Shown: piece after piece, positions 52,710 through 61,627 of the stretch
How the letters are laid out: each line of letters begins with the position of its first letter
Numbering within the stretch: position 1 is the first letter of the stretch
NCBI RefSeq assembly: GCF_002220865.2
Contig: NZ_NHRJ02000004.1
Span: 1 to 64,000, forward strand
DNA length: 64,000 nucleotides
Direction of reading: 5' to 3'
Origin: Paenibacillus xerothermodurans
GTDB taxonomy: Bacteria > Bacillota > Bacilli > Paenibacillales > NBRC-103111
Translations under genes and position numbers: made by a program
Notes under the pieces: model-generated
The model's database searches: none
What the model saw: only the letters and a program-made list of their open reading frames with translations
What the model was told of the DNA's origin: nothing

Positions 52710-53420
52710 ATGATTAAAACAAACAGATCCATTGCCGGTTGGTCCGTATCTTTCGCCTGCATTATACTGCTCGCAGGCTGCAGTGATGCGCGAGAACAAG
52801 CCGCGCACACTCCTACTGCGCCGCAGCAAGCAGTTGCGTCCCCGGTTAGCGTCAACGCGCAGCCTGCCAATCCGCCAGCGGCGCCGACGTCAAATCCCGG
52901 CTCGGATTCCGCCGCTAACGCGTCGACCAACAGCAACGACAAGGTATCGCTGGCCAGCGTCCCCGGACCAGCTCAGCAAGCGGATGCCGGCAAAGCTGCC
53001 GCGGCCAAGCCCAAGATCGACATCCAAACCCCGTACGACCGCGATAAACCTACCTTGCTCGGCTTGTCGTTGAAATCCTCTATCGAAGACGTGACAAGCA
53101 AATACGGGAACCCGAAAGAGCAGTTCGTGATGGACGCTGAAAGCGATCCTATCACAGTGTATGATTATGCGGACTTTCTGGCTGGCTTCAACAAACAAAA
53201 CCAACTCGAGTTTATCGACGTGCGGAGCAGTGAAATTAATCCCGGATTGAATGGACTGAAGCTGGGTCAGTCAACCAGCGCTGTGTACAAAGCGTTAGGC
53301 CAACCGGACTCGAATACGAGCTTCGTTTTTACCTACAAATCGACCGGTGCGCTGTTAAAGCTTGACATCGATCCGAAGGCGGACAAAGTGAACTCCATTA
53401 AGCTGTTTGCCGCCGAGTAA
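52710..53420 (+). CDS. Lipoprotein of unknown function with Ala/Pro/Ser-rich linker
   Basis: 236 residues from ATG 52710. Signal FACIILLAGC; Cys is the lipid site. Residues about 30-105 are an Ala/Pro/Asn/Ser-rich linker. The folded C-terminus contains two SmpA/OmlA-like or DUF4309-like repeats: LLGLSLKSSIEDVTSKYGNP and LNGLKLGQSTSAVYKALGQP, each followed by beta strands. Such repeats occur in many Gram-positive surface lipoproteins. Ribosome site AGAAAGGGTAG. Confidence 0.75.
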   Translation: MIKTNRSIAGWSVSFACIILLAGCSDAREQAAHTPTAPQQAVASPVSVNAQPANPPAAPTSNPGSDSAANASTNSNDKVSLASVPGPAQQADAGKAAAAKPKIDIQTPYDRDKPTLLGLSLKSSIEDVTSKYGNPKEQFVMDAESDPITVYDYADFLAGFNKQNQLEFIDVRSSEINPGLNGLKLGQSTSAVYKALGQPDSNTSFVFTYKSTGALLKLDIDPKADKVNSIKLFAAE

Positions 53421-53524
53421 CCGATCATCCAGAGACAGTCCTTCAGCCGACGAGGTGCTATCGCAGCGCCATCTGATGTCACGATAAAATAGCCGTCTTG
53501 TTCCACCCATACGTAACTCTGCTA

Positions 53525-53571
53525 ACAAAAAAGCTGCTCCCACAGGAAAACTTAGTGTGGTGCAGCTTTTG
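53525..53571. terminator. Bidirectional terminator
   Basis: AAAAAAGCTGC and GCAGCTTTTG pair with an additional CCCACA/TGTGG inner stem, between the convergent lipoprotein and DedA genes. Confidence 0.8.
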
Positions 53572-53599
53572 CCTTTCTTTAGCATTGCATAAAATGTTG

Positions 53600-54211
53600 T
53601 CACGGCAGATCCGCCTGCTTGCGGCGGTGACGAATGTAAAAATATATCACTATGACTGTTAGAATGACAATGGTGAAAACGGTTACTCCTATATAATGAT
53701 GCACCAATTCCATGATGCGCGGAGCGTTCACCCCGATGAAATGTCCCAAAGACAGGAAGCTTAAGCACCAGATCAAGGCGCCACTGCCCGAATACACCAA
53801 ATATCTCCACAAACTCACATTGCTGACGCCTGCCCAGTAGCAGGTAAAATGCCTTACCCCCGGCACGTAATATCCGAACATAACAGTCCACAATCCGTAT
53901 CGATGAAACCATTCCTCTGTCTTTTCCAGCCGCTCCGGCGTCAACTTCACCCATTTGCCATACTTATATAAAAAAGGTTTGCCTACGGTTCTTCCCAAGC
54001 AATAGCTGATCAACATCCCCGTCATCGTACCTGCGTAGCTCACCGCCAACGACTTGCCAAAACTGAGCGGCCCACCGCCAGAGGTTAGCGATCCTACGGC
54101 TGTCATTAATATCTCATCAGGTACGGGGATACCTACGATACCCAGTGCCAGTAAACAGTACAAAGCGATGTATCCATAATCCTGAATCAGCAGTAAAAGT
54201 TCATCTAGCAC
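53600..54211 (-). CDS. DedA-family membrane protein (undecaprenyl-phosphate/lipid flippase type)
   Basis: 203 residues from GTG 54211 (TTGGAGCGTGTCTGC upstream). Five or six helices; GIVGIPVPDEILMTAVGSLT, GRTVGKPFLYKYGKWVKLTP and FGYYVPGVRHFTCYWAGVSN with the conserved Arg identify DedA/SNARE-associated (VTT) proteins, some of which flip undecaprenyl phosphate or phosphatidylethanolamine. Single gene. Confidence 0.9.
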   Translation of the reverse strand: MLDELLLLIQDYGYIALYCLLALGIVGIPVPDEILMTAVGSLTSGGGPLSFGKSLAVSYAGTMTGMLISYCLGRTVGKPFLYKYGKWVKLTPERLEKTEEWFHRYGLWTVMFGYYVPGVRHFTCYWAGVSNVSLWRYLVYSGSGALIWCLSFLSLGHFIGVNAPRIMELVHHYIGVTVFTIVILTVIVIYFYIRHRRKQADLP

Positions 54212-54340
54212 GCAGACACGCTCCAACTTAAGATATAAATCTACTTAAAAAGATAGTATATTGGTCTATTTTAGCAGAAACCTGCCAATTACCCAAGTTA
54301 AAGTCATGTGTTTGTCCACTGTTTCATACCTTGTACTATA

Positions 54341-54476
54341 CCGGTTCATCCTTACCCCATTCCGGTGCACTATGCGGTTCATCCTTACCCATTCCGGTGC
54401 ACTATGCCGGTTCATCCTTACCCCATTCCAGTGTATTATGCCGACTCGTCCTTGCCCGTGTTCCCGGTGTATTGTA
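54341..54476. repeat. Four tandem 33-36-bp repeats upstream of the YkvI-like gene
   Basis: Consecutive units of about CGGTTCATCCTTACCCCATT-CCGGTGCACTATG start near 54342, 54375, 54407 and 54442. The first three are nearly identical; the fourth is diverged (CGACTCGTCCTTGCCCGTGTT). Not CRISPR: no unique spacers. The array ends about 60 bases before the gene start, in its promoter or leader region. Confidence 0.85.
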
Positions 54477-54534
54477 CCGGCCGGCCAGGACCAGTTCCCG
54501 GTCATGCAAGCCGTATGAGAGGTGGTTGACATAT

Positions 54535-55578
54535 ATGAAAAAGCTCGGCAGCATTCTGCAAGTGAGCTTTACCTATGTAGGAACTGTGGTGGGTGCCGGG
54601 TTTGCGACGGGCCAGGAAATATTGCAATTTTTCACCCGGTACGGCTGGGTTGCGACTGTAACGATCGGGATAGCCAGCGTGCTGTTTATGTGGCTTGGCG
54701 TCAAATTGATGCTGCTGGCGAATACGCTGCAAGCCCGGTCCTACGAAGATTTGAATAAACTGCTGTTCGGGGCCAGGTTCGGCGAATGGGTGAGTCTATT
54801 CACGCTCGTGGTTTTGTTTGGGGTGACCACCGTGATGCTGGCCGGCGCCGGCTCGCTTTTTGTGGAACAGTTCCATCTGCCTTATCAGCTGGGGCTCATT
54901 ATGACTCTGCTGCTGGCTTACCTTGTGCTAACACGGGGGATGATGGCTATCATCGCGGTTAATTCGTTTGTTGTCCCGCTAATGCTCACGTTCAGCTGTA
55001 TATTGGTATGGTTTTCGTCCGACCTGCCTGGTGCGGGGAACTGGTTGAACCTTACGCAGGTTGACTCGATGGCAAGAGGTTGGATCGCGCCGTTTCTGTA
55101 TGCTGCGTTTAACCTTTCGATGGCGCAGGCAGTTCTCGTTCCGCTGGGCTCACAGATCAAAGACCGTTCCGTCTTGTTATGGGGCGGAGTTGTGGGTGGA
55201 GTTGTCATAGGCTTGATGCTGCTTGCCGGCCATTTTGCACTATCGGCCCAAATGCCCGGGGTGGCTCGATTCGAGATCCCCATGGGACACTTGATACATA
55301 GGATGGGATGGCTGCTGCAGATCTTGTTTGTTTGGGTTATTTATGGTGAAATCTTCACCACCTACATCGGCGATGTGTATGGTCTTGCCACACAGCTGCA
55401 GCAGCGCACCCGTCTCTCAAGCAAAACTATATTGCTTTTGATTTTGTTTGCCAGCTATCTGGTGAGTCAGATTGGGTTCAAGGTGCTGCTATCCACCCTG
55501 TATCCGCTATTTGGTCTCATTAGCATGGCTTGGTTCGTCATGATGATTTGGCACCGTCACCGTGCCGTCGGTATGTGA
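54535..55578 (+). CDS. YkvI-family membrane transporter-like protein
   Basis: 347 residues from ATG 54535, with AGAGGTGGTTGACATAT upstream. Ten or so helices; FTYVGTVVGAGFATGQEILQ at the N-terminus is the family signature, related to amino-acid/spore germination (APC/Nramp-like) folds. Function unknown. Its last 72 bases overlap the convergent gene at 55507. Confidence 0.87.
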   Translation: MKKLGSILQVSFTYVGTVVGAGFATGQEILQFFTRYGWVATVTIGIASVLFMWLGVKLMLLANTLQARSYEDLNKLLFGARFGEWVSLFTLVVLFGVTTVMLAGAGSLFVEQFHLPYQLGLIMTLLLAYLVLTRGMMAIIAVNSFVVPLMLTFSCILVWFSSDLPGAGNWLNLTQVDSMARGWIAPFLYAAFNLSMAQAVLVPLGSQIKDRSVLLWGGVVGGVVIGLMLLAGHFALSAQMPGVARFEIPMGHLIHRMGWLLQILFVWVIYGEIFTTYIGDVYGLATQLQQRTRLSSKTILLLILFASYLVSQIGFKVLLSTLYPLFGLISMAWFVMMIWHRHRAVGM

Positions 55579-55968
55579 TAGCGCACCATGGGAACGTACT
55601 ATGGACAGGAGGAATGCGAAGCGAAGCACCATAAACAGCATCCCCAAAAAAGTGAACACAAACCCGCACAGAAGATACCCGTAATGATACAACGGATAGC
55701 TGTCCGCGTCCCGAATCACGGCAACAACGTCAGTAAACAAGAACAAACTTCCGATGCCGAACACACCGATGAGTGCATAATCGAAATAGGTCCAACGGAG
55801 CAGCAGTCCGTATGGTGCCGAGTCAGCCGCCTGCGCTCCCTCCAGCAGGCCTCCCGGTGATGGCTCCCGGTTTTGCCTGTGCTGCAGCAGCAGCCACACC
55901 ATGAACACCGCGGCGGCGGTTACAATCAAACCGAGTCCTCCACCCACTATCGCCAATGTAAGTTTCAT
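55507..55968 (-). CDS. Hypothetical membrane protein
   Basis: 153 residues from ATG 55968 (AGGTGGGTGAATGAG). Three membrane segments: LTLAIVGGGLGLIVTAAAVF, YALIGVFGIGSLFLFTDVVA and LLCGFVFTFLGMLFMVLRFA, with a polar His/Asp-rich tail. Overlaps the end of the YkvI gene on the other strand by 72 bases, which leaves no room for a terminator between them. Family unknown. Confidence 0.65.
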   Translation of the reverse strand: MKLTLAIVGGGLGLIVTAAAVFMVWLLLQHRQNREPSPGGLLEGAQAADSAPYGLLLRWTYFDYALIGVFGIGSLFLFTDVVAVIRDADSYPLYHYGYLLCGFVFTFLGMLFMVLRFAFLLSIVRSHGALSHTDGTVTVPNHHDEPSHANETK

Positions 55969-56054
55969 CTCATTCACCCACCTAGCCAAAAAATTCTAAT
56001 TCCCTTGATTATGATTGAATATGTACAGTAAGATATTCTGCGGCACGCCTGGTC

Positions 56055-56351
56055 TTACGGCAAGGGCTGCATCATCAACGCATAGACCAGCCACAACGAT
56101 ATGGCAAACGTCAGCAGCGGCAATGCCCACACTGCTTTGCGCAGGTAACTCTCGGGCAGCATAGGTGCGGGCAGCCAAATGCGGCTCAGCCTGTCGGCCG
56201 CGTGCGCCCGCTCGTCGTCCGGCTCGGGCTGTCCGTTGCTTTGCGCGTTCTCGTCGTGTGGAGAACGGTCAGTGTGTTGTATGATTTTCCCTCGTTTCCA
56301 ACCTACTCGGTATGTAAGTTCACGCTGCGGCTGTGGCTCAGGTTTCATCAT
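56055..56351 (-). CDS. Hypothetical tail-anchored membrane protein
   Basis: 98 residues from ATG 56351 behind GGAGGTGCA. A charged N-terminal part (GWKRGKIIQHTDRSPHDENA) is followed by one or two helices near the end (YLRKAVWALPLLTFAISLWL then VYALMMQPLP). No family recognised. Divergent from the SDR gene. Confidence 0.6.
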   Translation of the reverse strand: MMKPEPQPQRELTYRVGWKRGKIIQHTDRSPHDENAQSNGQPEPDDERAHAADRLSRIWLPAPMLPESYLRKAVWALPLLTFAISLWLVYALMMQPLP

Positions 56352-56436
56352 TGCACCTCCGTTCTTTATACTATATACTATATTATTTATATGCTCTGAA
56401 AAAAGCAATTCATTTGTGAACAGGAGGAAACAGGTT

Positions 56437-57195
56437 ATGCAAAAAGTAGCCGCGGTCACGGGAGGCGCCCAGGGCATCGGTAAAGCTGTGGCTCTTGGTT
56501 TTGCACGGCGGGGCTATGCAGTGGCGATAGCAGATACCGATAGTGAAGCAGGATTGGAAGCGGTTGACGGCATTGTCAGGGCCGGCGGTGCAGCCGCGTT
56601 CCAGCGTGTTGATGTAAGCAAAGAAGAGCAAGTACATAATTGGATAGTGGGAATCGCGAATGAATGGAAACGCGTAGATGTCTTGGTGAACAACGCCGGC
56701 ATCAGCCGAAACGGGTCCATGCTCGAGCTGCCTTTGGCCCAATTCGATGAAGTGATCGGGGTGAACCTGCGCGGCGCGTTTGTCTGCGCACAGCAGGCCG
56801 CTGCTGTCATGAAGCGCCAAGGAAGCGGTGCCATCGTGAACATGTCTTCTACCCGCGCCCTGATGTCCGAAGCGGATACCGAGGCCTATTCCGCATCCAA
56901 AGGGGGATTGCTCGCACTCACCCACGCGATGGCCGTCAGCCTCGGCCCGTACGGCATCCGAGTCAATGCCATTAGCCCCGGCTGGATCGAGACGGCCGAC
57001 TGGCAGAAGTCGTCGCAACGCCAAACACCTGTGCACAGCGACCGGGACAAGCTTCAGCATCCGATAGGACGGGTGGGCACGCCTGAAGATGCAGCGGCCG
57101 CGTGTCTTTATCTGTGCGGGGACGAGGCCGGGTTCATCACCGGGCAAAACCTGGTTATCGATGGCGGAATGACCGTCAAGATGATATATGAGTAA
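56437..57195 (+). CDS. Short-chain dehydrogenase/reductase
   Basis: 252 residues from ATG 56437 (AGGAGGAAACAGGTT). TGGAQGIGKAVALGF (NAD(P)), NNAGIS, Ser in IVNMSSTRA, YSASKGG (catalytic Tyr/Lys) and ISPGWIETADW are all in place; the C-terminus matches glucose 1-dehydrogenase/3-oxoacyl reductase types. Substrate not predictable. Followed 24 bases later by the DMT transporter, probably one operon. Confidence 0.9.
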   Translation: MQKVAAVTGGAQGIGKAVALGFARRGYAVAIADTDSEAGLEAVDGIVRAGGAAAFQRVDVSKEEQVHNWIVGIANEWKRVDVLVNNAGISRNGSMLELPLAQFDEVIGVNLRGAFVCAQQAAAVMKRQGSGAIVNMSSTRALMSEADTEAYSASKGGLLALTHAMAVSLGPYGIRVNAISPGWIETADWQKSSQRQTPVHSDRDKLQHPIGRVGTPEDAAAACLYLCGDEAGFITGQNLVIDGGMTVKMIYE

Positions 57196-57219
57196 CTAAT
57201 CAGTGAGGAGTCTGTTGTC

Positions 57220-58149
57220 ATGTGGTTTGTTTTCGCAGCCGCCTCAGCCGTCTGTTTTGGGCTGAGGGGCATATTGTATCAATGGACCTCGCAACGGCCG
57301 ATTGACCGGAATCTTCTGCTCTTTGGCGTGTTCTTGTCAGGGACGGTGATCGCTCTATCAGTTAACCTGTTTGCAGGGCAGCACTGGTCGAGCGGTGCGT
57401 GGATCGGGGCATTGATGGGGCTGTTCTCGTACGTCGCGAACGCTTCGATGTACCGTGGCTTCGCCGTCGGTAAAGCGGCGGTTATCGCCATGTTTACCGG
57501 TCTCCCGCCGGTAGTAGTGGTCATTATGGCTTATATCTTATGGGGAGAGAAGCTCAATCTGTGGCAAGCGCTTTCGTTCGTCATTATCATTGTGGGCCTG
57601 CTGCTGATTCGTTATTCCAATGATATTTCTTGGAGCAACATGAAAGGTGCCCAATGGGGGATCATCGCAATGTTCGGCTTCGGCATCACGGATCTGTCCT
57701 CCAAGCTGGCTACCATGCTGGGCGCGCAGACACTGCCGACGTTAGCGGTGATGTATTTCACAGGCACTATGCTGTTTGGATTGACTTGGGCCATGGGCCG
57801 GGGACGAATGGCTGTAAGTCGGCGTGAAGTTGCTGCTGCCACAGAGCTGGAGGATGCACCGAGCGCGGCCGCAGCCATCACTTCGGCACCGGTTCCTGCA
57901 GTCTGGGGTGTGACGAAAACGCTGCAATGGGGCATGATTGTCGGTTTGACGAATATTTCGGGAATGATGCTGATCATGCCTGCATTCCGCTTAGGTGTGA
58001 CCGGACTAGTGTCTGTCGTTGTGGCGATGAATGTCGCGCTTGTGCTGTTGTATGCCCGTTTTGTGCTAAAAGAACGATTTACTCAATTAGAGGTTTGCGG
58101 TCTCACGGCCGCGTTCATTGGGGTAATCATCCTCCGCTTGGCAGCATGA
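57220..58149 (+). CDS. EamA/DMT-superfamily transporter
   Basis: 309 residues with about ten helices in two EamA halves (FGLRGILYQWTSQRP ... LGVTGLVSVVVAMNVALVLL). The linker between halves is Ala-rich (TELEDAPSAAAAITSAPVPA). Family members move metabolites, amino acids or drugs. Ribosome site GTGAGGAGTC. Confidence 0.9.
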   Translation: MWFVFAAASAVCFGLRGILYQWTSQRPIDRNLLLFGVFLSGTVIALSVNLFAGQHWSSGAWIGALMGLFSYVANASMYRGFAVGKAAVIAMFTGLPPVVVVIMAYILWGEKLNLWQALSFVIIIVGLLLIRYSNDISWSNMKGAQWGIIAMFGFGITDLSSKLATMLGAQTLPTLAVMYFTGTMLFGLTWAMGRGRMAVSRREVAAATELEDAPSAAAAITSAPVPAVWGVTKTLQWGMIVGLTNISGMMLIMPAFRLGVTGLVSVVVAMNVALVLLYARFVLKERFTQLEVCGLTAAFIGVIILRLAA

Positions 58150-58690
58150 TTCCGCGGAAGAGTATAGTTGTTACACTCCAGCCGGTGACGCTGCAGGCGT
58201 GGAGATGTAATCAGGCGTTGCGGAATTTCGCGGAGCCGAACGAGGGCTCTAGCCCGTCGTTGGCGGCATAGCCCAGCCTACGGCGTGCGGTCCCTAGGCA
58301 GCAAGCGCAGCAATGCAGGTACCACGCCAACTAATGGAGAAAAGTCCGATCGGCGCCGTTAGCAATACGGGAGGAGGCGCCCCCTCCCAGCCCCCGTCCC
58401 AACTTCCATTCGGCGCATTCTACAGGTCCGACCTGGCGGGAATGCCGCCGCTCGGGTCTGTCGCAGCGCAGACAGCCGAACTCTGGTTTTGCACTTATAC
58501 CTCGCATAGGTGAGCACTGCTGCCTCGGCCTCGGCCTCCGCACTGCGCACTCCGCACCATGGGCTAGCACCCTCGCCCCCACTCACTGCCTGTGCACCCA
58601 GTCAGCGCCGGTGACAGAGGGACGGACCCGGCATTTGTACTCGTCTCGCGGGCACTACTCTAACATTATCTTGAGACTGCGCACGCCGTT
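58150..58690. other. GC-rich spacer without recognised gene
   Basis: Open frames here (60-115 codons) lack ribosome sites and have high Arg/Pro/Ala content expected from chance in GC-rich DNA. No clear terminator follows the DMT gene. Confidence 0.4.
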
Positions 58691-59827
58691 TTACACCTTG
58701 TCATCTTTGCGATAAATGCGGTACACGCTCTTTAACTGCTGTACGATCCGCGCCATGGAATAAGCGCTCTGCGCTTTGTCCCATGCCACACGGCCAAGAT
58801 TGTAGCGGAAGATGGGATCGCCCGCCACCTTTTCCAGCGCCGCAGCCAGTGCCGGCACATCATCCACAGGTACGAGCAGCCCGTTGTGCCCGTGCACGAT
58901 CTGTTCCGGAATACCTCCTACATTGGTGCCAACGAGGGCCAAACCGCACAATGCCGCCTCTGCAAACACGGAGCCGAATGACTCTGCACGGGAGGGCAGC
59001 ACGAACACGTCAAAGAACGGCATGAAGTCTTCCGGATGCAGCATGTACCCGTAAAAAATGATCTCCTCGTAGATATTCAGCTCAACTGCCATTTGTTCCA
59101 GCTGCGGCCGGATCGGGCCATCCCCAATGAGATGAAGCACGAAGGGCTGACCGCGCTTTTTGAGCTCCGCGCAAGCAAGAAGCAGCGTGTCTAGTCCCTT
59201 GGCCGGCACGAGCCTGCACACGGTTATCAATTGCGGGATTTTATTCTCATGCGGCACGGGACGAAATCTTCTCTCATCGAAGCCGTTCGGAATCACGCCG
59301 ATGCGGTCAGGCTCCTGCACATAATCCGCCAAATACTGTTTAAATGAATTCGACACGGTGATCAGTTGGTCTGCGCGTTCTTCCAGTTCCCGGTACAGCG
59401 CGGTGAGAAATGCCTCTTCCGGTCCGTTTTCCTTAATTTTACCATTCAGTATAAGTTCTCTTTCATAGCTTGAATGAACGGTCATCAGCACGGGCGTGTC
59501 AGGAAACAGCTGCTTCATAACCAGCGCCGCGATGGGATGGTGCGCGTGAATTAGATCATATGTTTTTGTGATGCGGAGCTTTGTCCACCATATATAATCC
59601 CTGTAGGTTTGAATGTATTTATCCACAATGGGATTCCCCTCATACACGTGCCAGTCGAAGGTGGTGAAGGACACCGGCTCGGTCCCTTTGCCGCGCACCC
59701 GCTTCGGCAGTGAGAATAACTCCATTTCCCAACCGCGTTTATTGAACCGCTCCTGCATAAAGGGAATCATTGAGGATACTCCGCCAGGCTGCTCCGGCGG
59801 AAAAAACAAGGCTTGCAGTATGTGCAT
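58691..59827 (-). CDS. Family 4 glycosyltransferase
   Basis: 378 residues. N-terminal FPPEQPGGVSSMIPFM (GG loop), HAHHPIAALVMKQLF, and the C-terminal GT-B domain with TVCRLVPAKGLDTLLLACAE, GDGPIRPQL, and donor site VLPSRAESFGSVFAEAALCG (E-x7-E). Transfers a nucleotide-activated sugar, often to polysaccharide or lipid. Start ATG has AGGGGTATC; single gene. Confidence 0.92.
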   Translation of the reverse strand: MHILQALFFPPEQPGGVSSMIPFMQERFNKRGWEMELFSLPKRVRGKGTEPVSFTTFDWHVYEGNPIVDKYIQTYRDYIWWTKLRITKTYDLIHAHHPIAALVMKQLFPDTPVLMTVHSSYERELILNGKIKENGPEEAFLTALYRELEERADQLITVSNSFKQYLADYVQEPDRIGVIPNGFDERRFRPVPHENKIPQLITVCRLVPAKGLDTLLLACAELKKRGQPFVLHLIGDGPIRPQLEQMAVELNIYEEIIFYGYMLHPEDFMPFFDVFVLPSRAESFGSVFAEAALCGLALVGTNVGGIPEQIVHGHNGLLVPVDDVPALAAALEKVAGDPIFRYNLGRVAWDKAQSAYSMARIVQQLKSVYRIYRKDDKV

Positions 59828-60064
59828 GATACCCCTCCGTGATCAAATGCAATAATGCCAAACATTGGCGATGTACTGTAGAATAATGGATTATAATTGA
59901 ACAATTACATCGTAACAGTAAACGCACGCGTACGACAACTTTTTCCTAAAATGAATGTATGTTTGGTATAATGGCTGTAGGTTTGAGATAACTTGATGCT
60001 GAGGCGTGATCACTCCTCCGTCCTCCGCTCATAATGAGCTGACACATCTGCGACCCGCAAAACC

Positions 60065-60500
60065 TGAATGAACGGATAAGACAGCATATTGGCGCACGAG
60101 TGCCCGTGGCCGTGCTGTACATCGATATCGATAATGTTCAAGCAATTGAACGACACGCAAGCAATTGAACGACGCGAAGGGTCATCAAATGGGGGATGAA
60201 GTGTTAAATCATCGCGGCACTCACAATGCAGGAAGAAGCGGGGAACAGGAATCTGTTGCCGTTATGGCGGTGACCAACTGGTGATCCTGCTTACGGACAG
60301 CAGCTCTGATCCGGCGCGTTTGCCGAACATATCCTTGCCCGTGTGGAACAGAGACCATTGGCAGTGTTAGTGTGGGCGTAATCCGTGACTGCAAAAATGA
60401 CTCGGCGGTCGGGAATCAAGCAAAGCTGACGAAGCCGGTGCATAAACACGGCGATCTGCGAATAAAAAAGGCCAAGGCATGCGGAAAAAACAAAGTTGGT
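60065..60500 (+). pseudogene. Decayed GGDEF (diguanylate cyclase) domain
   Basis: In several frames: NERIRQHIGARVPVAVLYID then IDNVQAIERHA (about 60067-60160), GHQMGDEVLN (about 60182-60211), YGGDQLVILLTDSSSDPAR (about 60263-60320), FAEHILARVEQRPLAV, and SVGVIRDC...DLRIKKAKACGKNKVG (to 60500). These are in the right order for a GGDEF domain: active loop YGGDEF is here GGDQL, and the last helix KACGKNKV is typical. At least three frameshifts, and a 23-bp duplication AAGCAATTGAACGAC at 60139-60170. No function expected. Confidence 0.75.
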
Positions 60501-60578
60501 CGCCTTCTAGCGGACGCTTGTCTCCCCGAGCGGACGCCCCCGGCGCCACTACACGGTGCTCGGGTTGCGTCGCCGCAG

Positions 60579-60785
60579 TCACTCAATCATGAATATCGCC
60601 TCTAAAGGCTGATCGAGCAGCTCGCTAAGTTTCTTAGCGGTTGCCGGCCCCACCGTTTTAACGGAGCGTTCCAGCAAACTGATGTAGGACGGGCTTAGTC
60701 CTGACTGCTTGGCCAACTCGCGCTGCGACATGCCCTTGACGATTCTGGCTTTGACAAAGGCGTTCGACTTCGTTCTGATTTTCAT
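60579..60785 (-). CDS. Short XRE-type helix-turn-helix regulator
   Basis: 68 residues: TKSNAFVKARIVKGMSQREL then AKQSGLSPSYISLLERSVKT, the Cro/CI fold, ending LDQPLEAIFMIE. AGGGAGGAACTTCTAGCAA precedes ATG. Diverges from the second XRE gene, with 14-bp repeats in the shared intergenic region. Small DNA-binding protein without effector domain. Confidence 0.88.
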   Translation of the reverse strand: MKIRTKSNAFVKARIVKGMSQRELAKQSGLSPSYISLLERSVKTVGPATAKKLSELLDQPLEAIFMIE

Positions 60786-60856
60786 TTGCTAGAAGTTCCT
60801 CCCTCTCTTTTCCGGTTATTTCCATTATACCATTTGGTTTTACATATGCAACTACT

Positions 60857-60944
60857 TTTGTTTACTTTTGTATTCGTTACCGCGAACGTTGAAATTACAG
60901 ATATTTACTGTTATTATTTTTATGTTAACCTTTGTTTACTTTTG
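60857..60944. promoter_or_regulatory. Repeated operator between divergent XRE genes
   Basis: TTTGTTTACTTTTG occurs at 60857-60870 and again at 60931-60944, both on the plus strand. Their position between two divergent HTH genes suggests a binding site for one or both. Confidence 0.6.
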
Positions 60945-60964
60945 AAAAAATTGCAGGTGCCCTG

Positions 60965-61366
60965 ATGAACTTTTATGAACAGCTGCGCGACATGCGCAAA
61001 TTAAAAGGCTTTACCATTCGCGAATTAGCGGATCGTTCTGGTGTTTCCGCGGCGTATATTTCCCAATTGGAAAATGGCAACCGGGGAGTTCCTTCACCAG
61101 ATGTGTTAATGAAGCTGTCCGAGGGATTGAATACACCTTACGCGGAGCTCATGAGCATCGCCGGCTATTTGGCGAGAACAGGCTCAGAGCATGACGACAA
61201 CCTATCCAAAGAGAGGCCACGTGTGAATCTCCGCCGTTTTTTGCGGGAAAATGAATTGATGTTCGACGGCATTGAGCTGACCGAACAGGACAAGGATTGG
61301 ATTGAGCGTATGCTCACTGTACTGTTTTGGAAAGAGAAGCAACGGAGGGAGAACGAGCCTGGCTAA
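60965..61366 (+). CDS. XRE-family regulator with C-terminal extension
   Basis: 133 residues from ATG 60965 (GCAGGTGCCCTG). HTH: LRDMRKLKGFTIRELADRSG then VSAAYISQLENGNRG. After it, a 60-residue tail (RPRVNLRRFLRENELMFDGI ... DWIERMLTVLFWKEKQ) of the kind seen in Bacillus regulators such as SinR/ImmR relatives. Probably controls itself and the short XRE gene. Confidence 0.87.
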   Translation: MNFYEQLRDMRKLKGFTIRELADRSGVSAAYISQLENGNRGVPSPDVLMKLSEGLNTPYAELMSIAGYLARTGSEHDDNLSKERPRVNLRRFLRENELMFDGIELTEQDKDWIERMLTVLFWKEKQRRENEPG

Positions 61367-61627
61367 TAGGATTAAGGAGTTCGTCTGTAAGTCCCAGCCT
61401 TCATTGTTCTGCACTCCGTTACATTAGTGTGATGCATTCACGCGGTGGTTGACATGTGCGCCCAAGCCTGCATGCGCTGCGCGCCTGTGCGTTGGTGTGA
61501 TGTATTTTTGCGGGCGTTGAGTGCGAATCCAATGCTTTGTGGGCACATTTTTTCAGTGTCTGAGCTTTGGAAAAACCCGAAAATGTAGTATGTTTATACT
61601 GACTCAAAAACGAGGGAGGTTACAGCT

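Noticed and set aside
54341-54476. Possible short CRISPR array
   Set aside because: The 33-36-bp units follow each other without unique spacers, so this is a simple tandem repeat; no cas gene is in the window.
58200-58590. Small proline/arginine-rich frames in the GC-rich spacer
   Set aside because: No ribosome sites, overlapping frames on both strands, chance expectation in GC-rich DNA.
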